The notes beneath the pieces are model-generated. The model ran no database searches. It worked only from the letters and a program-made list of their open reading frames with translations, and was not told the origin of the DNA. A DNA stretch of 64,000 bases. It comes from Burkholderia seminalis DSM 23518. Its GTDB lineage: Bacteria; Pseudomonadota; Gammaproteobacteria; Burkholderiales; Burkholderiaceae. The stretch lies in the NCBI RefSeq assembly GCF_902832885.1, contig NZ_CADFDK010000002.1, positions 682,001 to 746,000 of the forward strand, in the 5' to 3' direction. Shown here piece by piece: positions 29,889-39,492 of this stretch (its first letter is position 1; each line of letters opens with the position of its first letter). Position numbers and translations under genes: made by a program.

Positions 29889-30364
29889 GCGGGCGCGACC
29901 CGTCATCCCACGGGCCGGCGTTCTGCCGGCCCTGCACCGCGCGCGGCCGATCCTTCCCCGCCGCGCGATGTTGCTCCCGCCCACCAGCCGATTCGACCTG
30001 TCGGAATCCGGCCCTCAATACCACCGGCAAACAGCCTTGCAGACCATGCAAGCCTTATGGCGCCGGTCTCGCAAACGTTATCGTCTTTCGAATCCGGAAA
30101 TGATCAGATTTATCTGATTCCGTCTCTTTCTGCATATTTGGCAAAACTAAACCGGAAGGAGATAGATGCTGTGTTCTAATTTCATTTAGAATCAGCCGGT
30201 TATCTTTATTGAGAGAAAGAATGCGGAGGTAATGCGGTTGCCGATGAGGAAGGAATCGGCGTCTCAAGCCCCGCAAGGCAGTGCCGACAGGCCAAATCGG
30301 CGGAATCAGGCGGGTTTTTCAACCGCCAAAATAAGATAGTGTCCAAGTCGGATAAACAACTCCT
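29889..30364. other. AT-rich control region upstream of the Wsp operon
   Basis: These 476 bp contain no supported gene. From about 30060 onward the composition drops well below the local GC level. Visible elements are a perfect inverted repeat ATCAGAT-TT-ATCTGAT at 30103-30118, and a GGCGG/CCGCC hairpin near 30328-30347 just before the first wsp start codon. AT-rich upstream DNA in a GC-rich genome often attracts H-NS-like proteins, which is an inference here. Confidence 0.6.
30103..30118. promoter_or_regulatory. Perfect inverted repeat in the wsp upstream region
   Basis: The arms ATCAGAT and ATCTGAT are separated by TT, forming a 16-bp operator-like dyad 247 nt upstream of the first Wsp gene. 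There is no U tract, so it is more like a protein-binding site than a terminator. Confidence 0.45.
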
Positions 30365-31498
30365 ATGAAAGAATCGATTGGAGATTCGGCGTTTGAAACT
30401 GTATTTATGAAAGAATCGAGCAGTGATAATGCCTCGGATTGCCTTGAATCGGGGTTATCGGTCCTTCTGGTCGACGATCAACCGTTCGTCGGCGAGGTGA
30501 TCCGCCGCGCGCTGCGCAGCGAGCACGACATCGATCTGCACGTGTGTACCGACGCGCACCGGGCGATGGCGGTCGCGCGCGACGTGAAGCCGACGGTGAT
30601 CCTGCAGGACCTCGTGATGCCGGAGATCGACGGCCTCGATCTCGTCCGCGCGTGGCGCGCCGACGCCGGCACCGCGCGGGTGCCGATCATCGTGCTGTCC
30701 GCGAAGGAGGAGCCGATCGTCAAGCGCGAGGCGTTCATCGCCGGCGCGAACGACTATCTGGTGAAGCTCCCCGACGCGATGGAGCTGACCGCGCGCATCC
30801 GCTATCACTCGAATTCGTACCTGATGTCCCGGCAGCGCGACGAGGCGCTCGATTTCCTGTCGCACGACATGCGTTCCCCGCAGACGTCGATCCTCGCGCT
30901 GCTCGACGTCTACCGCGCCGAACACGGCGACATGCCGGCGATCATGGAGCGCATCGCCGGCCATGCGCGGCGTGCGCTGGCGCTTGCCGACGGCTTCATC
31001 CACCTGACCCGCGCGCAGTCCGAGCGCCGCGCGCACGAGGTCTTGAGCCTCAACGAGATCGTGGTCGATGCCGTCGACCAGCTGTGGGAGAAAGCGGCCG
31101 GGCTCGGCTGCCGGGTCGTCGCGCACGTGCCCGACACCGAGTGCGTGACGATGGGCGACCGCATGATGCTCACGCGCGCGGTCGCGAACCTGATCGACAA
31201 CGGGCTGAAGTACGGCCCGGCCGGCACGGACGTGCACTGCACGCTGAGCAGCGAGGACGGCGCCTGGCTGATCGGCGTCGAGGATGGCGGCGCCGGCATC
31301 GCGCCCGAGCAGCGCACGGCCGCGACCGAGTCGTTCGTGCAGCTCGAAACCGTGAACGGCGCGGCGCGCGGCGGCTTCGGCCTCGGGCTTGCGTTCGTGC
31401 GCGCGACGGCGGCGCGGCATCGCGGCCAGATCCTGATGCGCAATACGGCGCGCGGCTTCATGGTCGCGCTTCGGCTGCCGGCGCAAGCGGAGCGGTGA
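30365..31498 (+). CDS. wspHRR: Hybrid response regulator/histidine kinase of the Wsp system
   Basis: A 377-residue protein with an N-terminal receiver domain (phospho-acceptor Asp82 in LQDLVMPEIDG). A histidine-kinase part follows, with His167 in FLSHDMRSP, the N box LIDNGLKYGP, and G boxes VEDGGAGI and GGFGLGLAFV. No membrane span or GGDEF domain is present. B. cenocepacia wsp clusters carry such a protein (WspHRR) in place of the diguanylate cyclase WspR, and this gene heads the cluster here. Two possible starts (30365 and 30407) carry the same 13-nt sequence, and neither has a strong ribosome site. Its output partner is unknown. Confidence 0.92.
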   Translation: MKESIGDSAFETVFMKESSSDNASDCLESGLSVLLVDDQPFVGEVIRRALRSEHDIDLHVCTDAHRAMAVARDVKPTVILQDLVMPEIDGLDLVRAWRADAGTARVPIIVLSAKEEPIVKREAFIAGANDYLVKLPDAMELTARIRYHSNSYLMSRQRDEALDFLSHDMRSPQTSILALLDVYRAEHGDMPAIMERIAGHARRALALADGFIHLTRAQSERRAHEVLSLNEIVVDAVDQLWEKAAGLGCRVVAHVPDTECVTMGDRMMLTRAVANLIDNGLKYGPAGTDVHCTLSSEDGAWLIGVEDGGAGIAPEQRTAATESFVQLETVNGAARGGFGLGLAFVRATAARHRGQILMRNTARGFMVALRLPAQAER

Positions 31499-31624
31499 TT
31501 TCGCGGCGCGGCCTGCCGGCGCCGCGTCGTCCGCATCCGACCCCGATGCGCTCGTGGCGCGCCGACCGGCGCGCAGGCGGGCGCGGATTTTTTCAACGCT
31601 GATTTTAGAAAGCCCATAACGAAC

Positions 31625-33301
31625 ATGGCCACCGTGACGCCCCGCGCGACCAATGAAAGCCTGCATCCGACGATCGGCGCTGCCCGGCTGACGCTCGGCA
31701 ATCGCATCCTGCTCAGCTTCGGCGTGTTGTTCGTGCTGATGCTGGTGACAGCCGGCGTGTCCTACGAGCGACTGCGCGCGATCAACGCCGAAGCCATCAG
31801 CATCGAGCGCGACTCGCTGCCCGGCGTGTACCTCGCGTCATCGCTGCGCGGCTCGGTCAACGAATCGTTCATGCTGTTGCAGCAGGCAACGTTCGTCGAT
31901 ACCGACCCCGACAGCGTGCATCGCGATCTCGCGAAGATCGCCGACGCGATGAAGGAAGTCGAGGCGCTGTCGGTCGACTATCAGGCCACGACGTTCCGCG
32001 ACGACGACCGGCAGCGGTTCGCCGCGTTTCGCGGCGCATACGATCGTTACCTGCCGCTCCTGAGCGACGCGATTCAGAAGACCCGCGCGTCGCACGACGA
32101 CGCGGTCGCGGCATACACCAAGGCGCAACCGGCCTGGGCCGAGGTCGTGCGCAACGCCAACGTCCTGGTCCAGGAGAACCGCAAGTTCGCCGAGCAGTCC
32201 GCGAAGCTGATCCGCGAATCCGTGCAGGACACCGAGGTCGTGCTCGCGACCGCGCTCGCGTTCGTGCTGCTGTCCGCGCTCGGGCTCGGCTACGTGCTGT
32301 ACCGTTCGGTGACCGTTCCGATGGCGCGCCTGGTGGAAGTGCACGACGTGATGCGCACCGGCAACCTCACGCGCCGCCTCGACCTGCGTCGCCGCGACGA
32401 ATTCGGCACGCTCGAGACGGGCTTCAACCGGATGGCCGACGAGCTGACCGAACTCGTCGCGCGCGCGCAGCAGTCGTCGCTGCAGGTGACCACGTCGGTG
32501 GCCGAGATCGCGGCGACGTCGCGCGAGCAGCAGGCGACCGCGAACGAAACCGCGGCGACGACGACCGAGATCGGCGCGACCTCGCGCGAGATCTTCGCGA
32601 CCTCGCGCGACCTGCTGCGCACGATGAACGAGGTGGCCGGCGTGGCCGAGCAGTCGGCGACGCTCGCCGGCGTGAGCCAGAGCGGGCTCACGCGGATGGG
32701 CGAGACGATGCGCAGCGTGATGGACGCGGCCGGCTCGGTGAACGCGAAGCTCGCGATCCTCAACGAGAAGGCGCTGAACATCAACCAGGTGGTCGCGACC
32801 ATCACCAAGGTGGCCGACCAGACCAACCTGCTGTCGCTGAACGCGGCGATCGAGGCCGAGAAGGCCGGCGAGTACGGTCGCGGCTTCGCGGTCGTCGCGA
32901 CCGAGATCCGTCGCCTGGCCGACCAGACGGCCGTCGCGACCTACGACATCGAGCAGACGGTGAAGGAAATCCAGTCGGCCGTGTCGGCGGGCGTGATGGG
33001 GATGGACAAGTTCTCCGAGGAAGTGCGCCGCGGGATGCTCGACGTGCAGCAGGTCGGCGGGCAGCTGTCGCAGATCATCGCCGAGGTGCAGACGCTCGCA
33101 CCGCGCTTCCAGATGGTCAACGAGGGGATGCAGACGCAGGCGAACGGCGCCGAGCAGATCACGCAGGCGCTGTCGCAACTGTCGGAGGCCGCGCAGCAGA
33201 CGGCCGAGTCGCTGCGCCAGTCGTCGCAGGCGATCGACGACCTGACGCTGGTGGCGAACCAGTTGCGCACCAGTGTGTCGCGCTTCAAGGTCGACGCGTG
33301 A
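31625..33301 (+). CDS. wspA: Wsp methyl-accepting chemoreceptor
   Basis: A 558-residue receptor. The first membrane segment (about residues 27-46) is followed by a periplasmic four-helix region, a second segment (about 203-222), a HAMP domain and a long cytoplasmic signalling coiled coil. The hairpin tip carries [20 protein letters not shown], the receptor hallmark. WspA responds to surface contact or envelope stress in Pseudomonas. Here it begins 126 nt after the hybrid regulator, and its stop overlaps the next start by 4 nt. The C-terminus (RFKVDA) lacks the CheR-tethering pentapeptide. Confidence 0.95.
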   Translation: MATVTPRATNESLHPTIGAARLTLGNRILLSFGVLFVLMLVTAGVSYERLRAINAEAISIERDSLPGVYLASSLRGSVNESFMLLQQATFVDTDPDSVHRDLAKIADAMKEVEALSVDYQATTFRDDDRQRFAAFRGAYDRYLPLLSDAIQKTRASHDDAVAAYTKAQPAWAEVVRNANVLVQENRKFAEQSAKLIRESVQDTEVVLATALAFVLLSALGLGYVLYRSVTVPMARLVEVHDVMRTGNLTRRLDLRRRDEFGTLETGFNRMADELTELVARAQQSSLQVTTSVAEIAATSREQQATANETAATTTEIGATSREIFATSRDLLRTMNEVAGVAEQSATLAGVSQSGLTRMGETMRSVMDAAGSVNAKLAILNEKALNINQVVATITKVADQTNLLSLNAAIEAEKAGEYGRGFAVVATEIRRLADQTAVATYDIEQTVKEIQSAVSAGVMGMDKFSEEVRRGMLDVQQVGGQLSQIIAEVQTLAPRFQMVNEGMQTQANGAEQITQALSQLSEAAQQTAESLRQSSQAIDDLTLVANQLRTSVSRFKVDA

Positions 33302-33810
33302 CGCGCGCCGATCCGCAGAACGGCGCGCAGGCGCTGTTCCTGATGTTCGAGCTCGACGGCGAGCGTTATGCGCTCGACGCGGCCGGCATCGACGAGGTGC
33401 TGCCGCTCGCGGACACGAAGGCCGTGCCCGGCGCGCCCGACTGGATCGCCGGGCTGTTGATGCGCGCCGGCCAGCCGGTGCCGGTGATCGACGTGCCGAT
33501 GCTGGCGCTCGGGCGGCGCGCGCACGCGCTGCGCTCGACGCGGCTCGTGATGGTCCGCTACCGCGCGGGCGAGGCCGGTGTCGAGCGCACGCTCGGCCTG
33601 ATCGTCGAACGTGCGACGCAGACGATGCGGATCGACCGCGCGGCGTTCCACGCGAGCGGCATCTCGACCGCGCGCACGCGCTGGCTCGGGCACGTCGCCA
33701 ATACGCCTGACGGCATCGTGCAGCAGGTGTCGGTGTCCGACCTGATCGATGACGTGGCGCGCCTGTATCTGTTCGATGGCCTGCCGGGCCACGGGGGGGA
33801 GTTCGCATGA
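33298..33810 (+). CDS. wspB: CheW-like coupling protein of the Wsp system
   Basis: A 170-residue single CheW domain linking receptor and kinase. The typical opening [20 protein letters not shown] and the core [20 protein letters not shown] are visible. It starts with GTG inside the wspA stop (GTGA overlap) and ends in an ATGA overlap with the CheR gene, so translation is coupled on both sides. It is the first of two CheW-type proteins in the operon, as in Pseudomonas Wsp. Confidence 0.94.
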   Translation: MTRADPQNGAQALFLMFELDGERYALDAAGIDEVLPLADTKAVPGAPDWIAGLLMRAGQPVPVIDVPMLALGRRAHALRSTRLVMVRYRAGEAGVERTLGLIVERATQTMRIDRAAFHASGISTARTRWLGHVANTPDGIVQQVSVSDLIDDVARLYLFDGLPGHGGEFA

Positions 33811-35186
33811 AAGCGTCCGAATCGCGATTTCGCGGCTGGCTGTTGCGCGAGACCGGCATCGACCCCGATTCGCTCGGCAACGATTTTCTGACGCGGGCGC
33901 TGACGGAGCGCGTGCATGCGCTGCAGGCGGACGGCGAGCGGCTGCCGTCGGCGGCGCGGCCGCCGGTCACGCCGGAGGCGCTCGACGCGTACTGGCAGCA
34001 GTTGAACGCATCGGCCGACGAGCGGCGCGCGCTGATCGAGCTGTTCGTCGTGCCCGAGACGTGGTTCTTCCGCGACCGCGAGGCGTTCGCGACGCTCGCG
34101 CGGCTGGCGGCCGAACGGCTTGCCGCGCTGCCCGGCCGGGTGATCCGCGTGCTGAGCGCGCCGTGCTCGACGGGCGAGGAGCCGTATTCGGCGGCGATGG
34201 CGCTGCTCGACGCGGGGCTCGAGCCGGCCAGCTTCACGATCGACGCGATCGATCTCAGCGCGCGCGCGATCGAGTACGCGCGGCTCGGCTGTTACGGACG
34301 CAACGCGTTTCGCGGCACGGCGACGGAGTTTCGTTCACGGTATTTCACGCCGGCCAGCGACGGCTGGCTGCTCGACGAGCGCGTGCGCGCCTGCGTGCAG
34401 TTTCGTCACGCGAATCTCGTCGAACCGGCCGCGGATACGGGCATTCGCTACGATTTCGTGTTCTGCCGCAACGTGCTGATCTATTTCGACCGCGACGCGC
34501 AGGATCGCGTGATCCGCTCGCTCGACGCGCTGCTCGTCGACGACGGCATGCTGTTCGTCGGGCCGGCCGAAACGGGCGTCGCGATGCGGCACGGAATGCG
34601 CTCGGCGCGCGTGCCGCTGGCATTCGCGTTTCATCGCGAGCCGGCCGGCACGGCGGCCGACGCGGCCGCGGCTGCGGCGGCGCCGTACCGGCGCACCGAG
34701 CGCTTCACGGTCGCGCCGCTCGCCGCGACGCGCTCGGTGCTGGCCGTTGCGCCGCCGTCCTGGCCGGGTGATGCGCGTCAGCCGTTCGCGGTGCCGCCGC
34801 CGGCCGTGAACACGGCCACCTTCGATGCGCGGGCCGACCTGTCGGCCGCGACGGCCGAAGCGGTCGCGCCGGTTGCCGAAGCCGTCGCGCCGACACTCGA
34901 GGATGCGCAGGCGCTCGCGAACGCCGGCGCATTCGACGAGGCCGAGCGCGTGCTCGCGCAGTTCTCGGCGCGCGTCGGCCCGCATGCCGATGCGTTCTAC
35001 CTGAACGGATTGATCGCGGATGCGCGCGGGCGCGCCGCGGAAGCGGGCGACTTCTACCGGAAGGCGCTGTACCTGCGACCCACGCACCACGAAGCGCTGA
35101 CCCATCTCGCGACGCTGCTCGACGTCGGCGGCGATCGTGCGGGCGCGCAATGGCTGCTCGAGCGCGCACGGCGCTCGGCCGGCTGA
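33807..35186 (+). CDS. wspC: CheR-type methyltransferase with C-terminal TPR
   Basis: A 459-residue enzyme that methylates glutamates of WspA using S-adenosylmethionine. The CheR domain (about residues 1-280) shows LFVVPETWFFRDREAF, VLSAPCSTGEEPYSAAMALL and FVFCRNVLIYFDRDAQ. An Ala/Pro-rich linker leads to TPR-like helices (about 365-459) with YLNGLIADARGRAAEAGDFY. The CheR-TPR fusion is characteristic of WspC. It overlaps wspB by 4 nt. A 46-nt gap to the second CheW gene is the largest internal gap after wspA. Confidence 0.95.
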   Translation: MKASESRFRGWLLRETGIDPDSLGNDFLTRALTERVHALQADGERLPSAARPPVTPEALDAYWQQLNASADERRALIELFVVPETWFFRDREAFATLARLAAERLAALPGRVIRVLSAPCSTGEEPYSAAMALLDAGLEPASFTIDAIDLSARAIEYARLGCYGRNAFRGTATEFRSRYFTPASDGWLLDERVRACVQFRHANLVEPAADTGIRYDFVFCRNVLIYFDRDAQDRVIRSLDALLVDDGMLFVGPAETGVAMRHGMRSARVPLAFAFHREPAGTAADAAAAAAAPYRRTERFTVAPLAATRSVLAVAPPSWPGDARQPFAVPPPAVNTATFDARADLSAATAEAVAPVAEAVAPTLEDAQALANAGAFDEAERVLAQFSARVGPHADAFYLNGLIADARGRAAEAGDFYRKALYLRPTHHEALTHLATLLDVGGDRAGAQWLLERARRSAG

Positions 35187-35232
35187 CACGATGACGGAAT
35201 CGGGACCGACACCGCGATGACCAGAGGAATTC

Positions 35233-35937
35233 ATGAACCGCGCCGCCGCTGCCATTGACGACACGACGATCGACGTCGACGATTGCTGGAACCGGATCGG
35301 CACGCGCGGCGACCGCTCGTGCGAGCGGCTGAACGACTGCCTGCGCTGCCTGAACTGTCCGGTCTACGCGTATCACGCGGCGAAGCTGCTCGAGCGCCCG
35401 CTCGACGTGGCCGAGATGGCCGACGCGACGCGCCGGATCAGTGCGTTCGGCGCGACGCGCGCGGGCGACGACGGCGACACGCACCACGCGGCGCTGGCGT
35501 TCCGCGTGGCCGACGAATGGCTTGCGCTGCCGATCGGCGTGCTGCGCGAGATCGCCGGCACACGCCCGATCCATTCGCTGCCGCATCGCCGCCATTCGGC
35601 CGTGCGCGGCGTGGTCAACATCCGCGGCACGCTGCGCATCGCGATCTCGATCGGCGCGTTGCTCGGCCTCGATGCCGGCAAGGGCGGCGACCGCGACGGC
35701 GACGGCCGCTTCACGCGGCTGCTGGTCGCCGCGCACCAGGGCGAGCCGGTCGTGTTTCCGGTCGACGAAGTCGAGGGCGTGCTGCGCTACGGCGCGTCCG
35801 ACTGGGTGCCGGTGCCCGCGACCGTCGGGCGCGCGAGCGCCGGGCTGTCGCGCGGCGTGCTGTCGTGGCGCGGCAAGTCGGTGGGCCTGCTCGACGACGA
35901 CCGTCTGTTCGACGCCGTGACACGGAGCATGCGATGA
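35233..35937 (+). CDS. wspD: Second CheW-like coupling protein, WspD type
   Basis: A 234-residue CheW protein with an N-terminal extension rich in cysteine (LNDCLRCLNCPVYAYHAAKL, about residues 34-53), a feature of WspD-type proteins. The CheW domain starts near residue 95 (ALAFRVADEWLALPIGVLRE) and includes VRGVVNIRGTLRIAISIGAL. It is joined to wspE by an ATGA overlap. The role of the cysteine cluster is unknown; it could bind a metal or form disulfides. Confidence 0.93.
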   Translation: MNRAAAAIDDTTIDVDDCWNRIGTRGDRSCERLNDCLRCLNCPVYAYHAAKLLERPLDVAEMADATRRISAFGATRAGDDGDTHHAALAFRVADEWLALPIGVLREIAGTRPIHSLPHRRHSAVRGVVNIRGTLRIAISIGALLGLDAGKGGDRDGDGRFTRLLVAAHQGEPVVFPVDEVEGVLRYGASDWVPVPATVGRASAGLSRGVLSWRGKSVGLLDDDRLFDAVTRSMR

Positions 35938-38243
35938 GCGGTGATGACGACCTGAGCCACCTGTCGCTGCTCGAGCTGTATCGCGAGGAGACGCGCACGC
36001 AGACCCAGGCGCTGTCCGAGCGGCTGCTCGCGCTCGAATCGGGCGAGCCCGACTCGGTCGCGCTCGAAGCCTGCATGCGCGCCGCGCATTCGCTGAAGGG
36101 GGCCGCGCGCATCGTCGGCGTGCCGCTCGGCGTCGACATCGCGGGGCGGATGGAGGAGTGCTTCGTCGCCGCGCAGGCCGGCACGATCTCGCTGACGGCC
36201 ACGCACGTCGACGTGCTGCTCGCCGGCGTCGATCTGCTGGTGCGCGTCGGCGATCCGCAGGCGCAGCCCGTCACGTCGACCGAGATCGACGTGTTCGCGG
36301 CCGCGCTCGCGGGCGCCGACGGCGCGCAGACGATGCAGGCGCCTGCCGGGATGCCGCCGCCGGTGCCGCCGCCTGCCATGCCGTATCGCGACCACGACGG
36401 CGCGGCGAACGAGCCGGTCGGCGCGAGCGCCGCGGTGCCGCCGCTCGCGGTGTCGGGCGCGGCGCCCGATCCGGCGCAGGCCGGCCGCGTGGCCGGCGCC
36501 GGCGCGATGCGCCGCGTGCGGGCCGATACGCTGAACCGGCTGCTGAGCCTGTCCGGCGAATCGCTGGTCGAATCGCGCTGGCTCAAGCCGTTCGCCGAAT
36601 CGATGCTGCGCGTGAAGCGCGCGCAGCGCGACGCGGCCCGTTCGCTCGATCTGATGTACGAACAATTCGCCGACGATCTCGACGCGGGCATGCTCGCGTC
36701 GATGAACGAAGTGCGGCACATGCTCAACGACCTGCAGCGTTCGCTGGCCGAGCGCATGGACGAATTCGACCGCTTCGAGCGGCGCAGCACGCATATCGCC
36801 GAGCAACTGTACGACGAGGCGTTGCAGTGCCGGATGCGGCCGTTCGGCGACGCGACGCGCGCGTATCCGCGCATCGTCCGCGATCTCGCGCGTTCGCTCG
36901 GCAAGCAGGTACGCTTTTCGATCGTCGGCGAGAGCACGCAGGTCGATCGCGACATCCTCGACCTGCTCGACGCGCCGCTCGGCCATCTGCTGCGCAACGC
37001 GATCGATCACGGCGTCGATTCGCCCGATGCGCGGCGTGCGCGCGGCAAGCCGGCCGAGGCCAGCGTGACGCTGGAGGCGCGCCACAGCGCCGGCTCGCTG
37101 CTCGTCAGCGTGATCGACGACGGGCCGGGCGTCGACATGGACGCGCTGCGCGCGGCCGTCGTGCGCCAGCGCCTGACCGACGACGAGACGGCCGCGCGGC
37201 TGTCCGACCCCGAGCTGCTCGAATTCCTGCTGCTGCCGGGCTTCTCGATGCGCGATGCGGTGACCGACGTGTCGGGGCGCGGCGTCGGCCTCGATGCGGT
37301 GCAGGAGATGGTGCGCGGCGTGCGCGGCGCGGTGCGGATCTTCAACGAACCGGGCGCGGGCATGCGCTTCGTGCTGCAGCTGCCGCTCACGCTGTCGGTG
37401 ATCCGCAGCCTGCTCGTCGAAGTCGGCGGCGAGCCGTATGCGTTCCCGCTCGCGCATGTGCGCCGCACGCTCGAACTCGCGCACGACGACATCGACGTGC
37501 TCGAAGGGCAGCCGCATTTTCCGTTCGACGGCCGGCGCGCGGGCCTGGTCGCCGCGCACCAGCTGCTCGACGCGGGCGAACCCGACGTCGCGCGCACGAG
37601 CACGGCCGTCGTGGTCGTCGGCGGCGAGCCCGAGCTGTACGGCGTCGCGGTCGACCGTTTCCTCGGCGAGCGGATGCTCGTCGTGCAGCCGCTCGACAGC
37701 CGCCTGAACAAGATCCAGAACATCGCGGCCGGCGCGCTGCTCGAGAACGGCGACCCGGTGCTGATCGTCGACGTCGAGGACCTGATCCGCTCGGTCGACA
37801 AGCTCGTGCGCGGCGGGCAGCTTGCGCGGGTCACGCGCGACCCGCAACTCGCGTTCGCCGATCGCCGCCGCCGCGTGCTCGTCGTCGACGATTCGCTGAC
37901 GGTGCGCGAGCTCGAACGCAAGCTGCTGGAAAAGCGCGGTTACGACGTGACGGTCGCGGTCGACGGGATGGAGGGCTGGAACGCGGTGCGCAGCGATACG
38001 TTCGATCTCGTCGTGACCGACGTCGACATGCCGCGCATGGACGGCATCGAACTCGTCACGCTGATCAAGGGCGATCCGATGCTCAAGCGCGTGCCGGTGA
38101 TGATCGTGTCGTACAAGGATCGAGACGAGGATCGCCGTCGCGGGCTCGACGCCGGCGCCGACTACTACCTCGCGAAGAGCAGCTTCCACGACGAGGCGCT
38201 GCTCGATGCCGTGCACGACCTGATCGGGGGTGCACGCGGATGA
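35934..38243 (+). CDS. wspE: CheA-type histidine kinase with receiver domain
   Basis: A 769-residue hybrid kinase. The N-terminal Hpt domain has His52 in AAHSLKGAARIVG. A Pro/Ala-rich linker (about residues 120-190) leads to the dimerisation and ATPase region, with LRNAIDHGVDSPDARRARGK and VIDDGPGVDMDALR, then a CheW-like domain (LSVIRSLLVEVGGEPYAFPL). A C-terminal receiver domain with Asp near 696 (VVTDVDMPRMDG) ends the protein. WspE phosphorylates WspR and WspF in Pseudomonas. With no WspR gene here, the hybrid regulator at 30365 and the CheB at 38240 are the likely targets. Confidence 0.96.
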   Translation: MSGDDDLSHLSLLELYREETRTQTQALSERLLALESGEPDSVALEACMRAAHSLKGAARIVGVPLGVDIAGRMEECFVAAQAGTISLTATHVDVLLAGVDLLVRVGDPQAQPVTSTEIDVFAAALAGADGAQTMQAPAGMPPPVPPPAMPYRDHDGAANEPVGASAAVPPLAVSGAAPDPAQAGRVAGAGAMRRVRADTLNRLLSLSGESLVESRWLKPFAESMLRVKRAQRDAARSLDLMYEQFADDLDAGMLASMNEVRHMLNDLQRSLAERMDEFDRFERRSTHIAEQLYDEALQCRMRPFGDATRAYPRIVRDLARSLGKQVRFSIVGESTQVDRDILDLLDAPLGHLLRNAIDHGVDSPDARRARGKPAEASVTLEARHSAGSLLVSVIDDGPGVDMDALRAAVVRQRLTDDETAARLSDPELLEFLLLPGFSMRDAVTDVSGRGVGLDAVQEMVRGVRGAVRIFNEPGAGMRFVLQLPLTLSVIRSLLVEVGGEPYAFPLAHVRRTLELAHDDIDVLEGQPHFPFDGRRAGLVAAHQLLDAGEPDVARTSTAVVVVGGEPELYGVAVDRFLGERMLVVQPLDSRLNKIQNIAAGALLENGDPVLIVDVEDLIRSVDKLVRGGQLARVTRDPQLAFADRRRRVLVVDDSLTVRELERKLLEKRGYDVTVAVDGMEGWNAVRSDTFDLVVTDVDMPRMDGIELVTLIKGDPMLKRVPVMIVSYKDRDEDRRRGLDAGADYYLAKSSFHDEALLDAVHDLIGGARG

Positions 38244-39259
38244 ACATCGGTATCGTCAACGACCTGCCGCTGGCCGTGGAGGCGCTGCGCCGCGTGATCG
38301 CGCTGCGCGCGGACCACCGCGTGCTGTGGGTCGCGACCGATGGCGACGAGGCCGTGGATTTCTGCGTCGCGCAGCCGCCCGACGTCGTGCTGATGGATCT
38401 CGTGATGCCGAAGGTCGACGGCGTCGCGGCGACGCGCCGGATCATGGCGCGCGCGCCGTGCGCGATCCTGATCGTCACGGCGAGCGTCAGCGCGAACACG
38501 TCGTCGGTGTACGAGGCGATGGGAGCCGGTGCGCTCGATGCGGTCGACACGCCGACCCTCGCGCTCGGGCTGTCGACCGACGCGTCGCCGCAGGCGCTGC
38601 TCGCGAAGATCGACCAGATCGGCCGGCTGCTCGAAAGCCGGACGGCCGCGCTCGTGCCGCCGGGGCCGGCGCCCGCGCGCGGCCAGCCCACGCTCGTCGC
38701 GATCGGCGCGTCGGCGGGCGGACCGACCGCGCTCACCGCGCTGTTGCGCGCGCTGCCGGCCGATTTCCCGGCGGCGCTCGTGATCGTCCAGCACGTCGAC
38801 CAGGCGTTCGCGTACGGGATGGCCGAGTGGCTCGACGGCTATACGCGGCTGCCGGTGCGCGTCGCGCGGCAAGGCAGCGTGCCGCAGGCCGGCGAGGTAC
38901 TGCTGGCGGCCACCAACGATCACCTTTACCTGTCGCCGCGCGGCGTGCTCGGCTATACGCAGCATCCGGTCGAGACGCCGTACCGGCCGTCGATCGACGT
39001 GTTCTTCAACAGCGTCGCCGACGGCTGGCAGGGCGACGCGCTCGGCGTGCTGCTGACCGGCATGGGACGCGACGGTGCGCTCGGCCTGAAGGCGATGCGC
39101 GCGAAGGGGTGCTACACGATCGCGCAGGACGAGGCGACCAGCGCCGTCTACGGGATGCCGAAGGCGGCCGCGGCGATCGGCGCGGCGTCGGCGATCCTGC
39201 CGCTCGAGCGGATCGCGCCCCAGCTGATCTCGCGCATCACGCGCCCGCTGCGCGACTGA
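38240..39259 (+). CDS. wspF: CheB-type methylesterase
   Basis: A 339-residue receptor demethylase. The N-terminal receiver domain has Asp53 (LMDLVMPKVDG). The esterase domain has the catalytic triad Ser in AIGASAGGPTAL, His in VIVQHVDQAF and Asp in LLTGMGRDGALGL. Loss-of-function mutations in wspF produce wrinkly or small-colony biofilm variants in Pseudomonas and Burkholderia. It is joined to wspE by an ATGA overlap and ends the operon; the next element is a fluoride riboswitch 58 nt downstream. Confidence 0.96.
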   Translation: MNIGIVNDLPLAVEALRRVIALRADHRVLWVATDGDEAVDFCVAQPPDVVLMDLVMPKVDGVAATRRIMARAPCAILIVTASVSANTSSVYEAMGAGALDAVDTPTLALGLSTDASPQALLAKIDQIGRLLESRTAALVPPGPAPARGQPTLVAIGASAGGPTALTALLRALPADFPAALVIVQHVDQAFAYGMAEWLDGYTRLPVRVARQGSVPQAGEVLLAATNDHLYLSPRGVLGYTQHPVETPYRPSIDVFFNSVADGWQGDALGVLLTGMGRDGALGLKAMRAKGCYTIAQDEATSAVYGMPKAAAAIGAASAILPLERIAPQLISRITRPLRD

Positions 39260-39316
39260 CGGCACGCGGCGGGCCGCATTGCGGGCGATGCGCGGCGTCG
39301 CGTACAATGGCGGCCT

Positions 39317-39410
39317 GCGGAGATGGCATGCCTCCCTGCGGCCGTTGCCGGCGCGTTGCGCGCGGGGCGGCCCTCAACCGCCGGTTTGCCCGGCTGATGA
39401 TGCCTGCGTG
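39317..39410 (+). ncRNA. Fluoride riboswitch (crcB motif)
   Basis: The conserved parts of the fluoride aptamer are all present in order. P1 is GGAG/CTCC (39319-39322 with 39332-39335) around ATGGCAT. AACCGCC begins the second stem, with GCCGG/CCGGC at 39380-39394, and GGCTGATGATGCC ends it. The pseudoknot GGCAT (39325-39329) with ATGCC (39400-39404) is exact. An extra GC-rich stem of about 35 nt fills the variable position between P1 and the AACCGCC block. It lies 83 nt upstream of a CLC gene with fluoride-type residues. Confidence 0.94.
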
Positions 39411-39492
39411 TTCCTGGGTCGTCAGGAGGTCGCAGGCCGTCCATGCGGTATTCTGCCGCCCAGGTTTTGATGTTCCGTCGAATCTGGAAATC

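Noticed and set aside
30166-30189. Seven-codon ORF (MLCSNFI) after an AGGAG in the wsp upstream region
   Set aside because: Too short to judge; no attenuator hairpin or codon bias follows it, so chance is the simpler reading.
30055-30276. 73-codon minus-strand ORF in the AT-rich region
   Set aside because: No ribosome site and no recognisable domain; the region looks regulatory.
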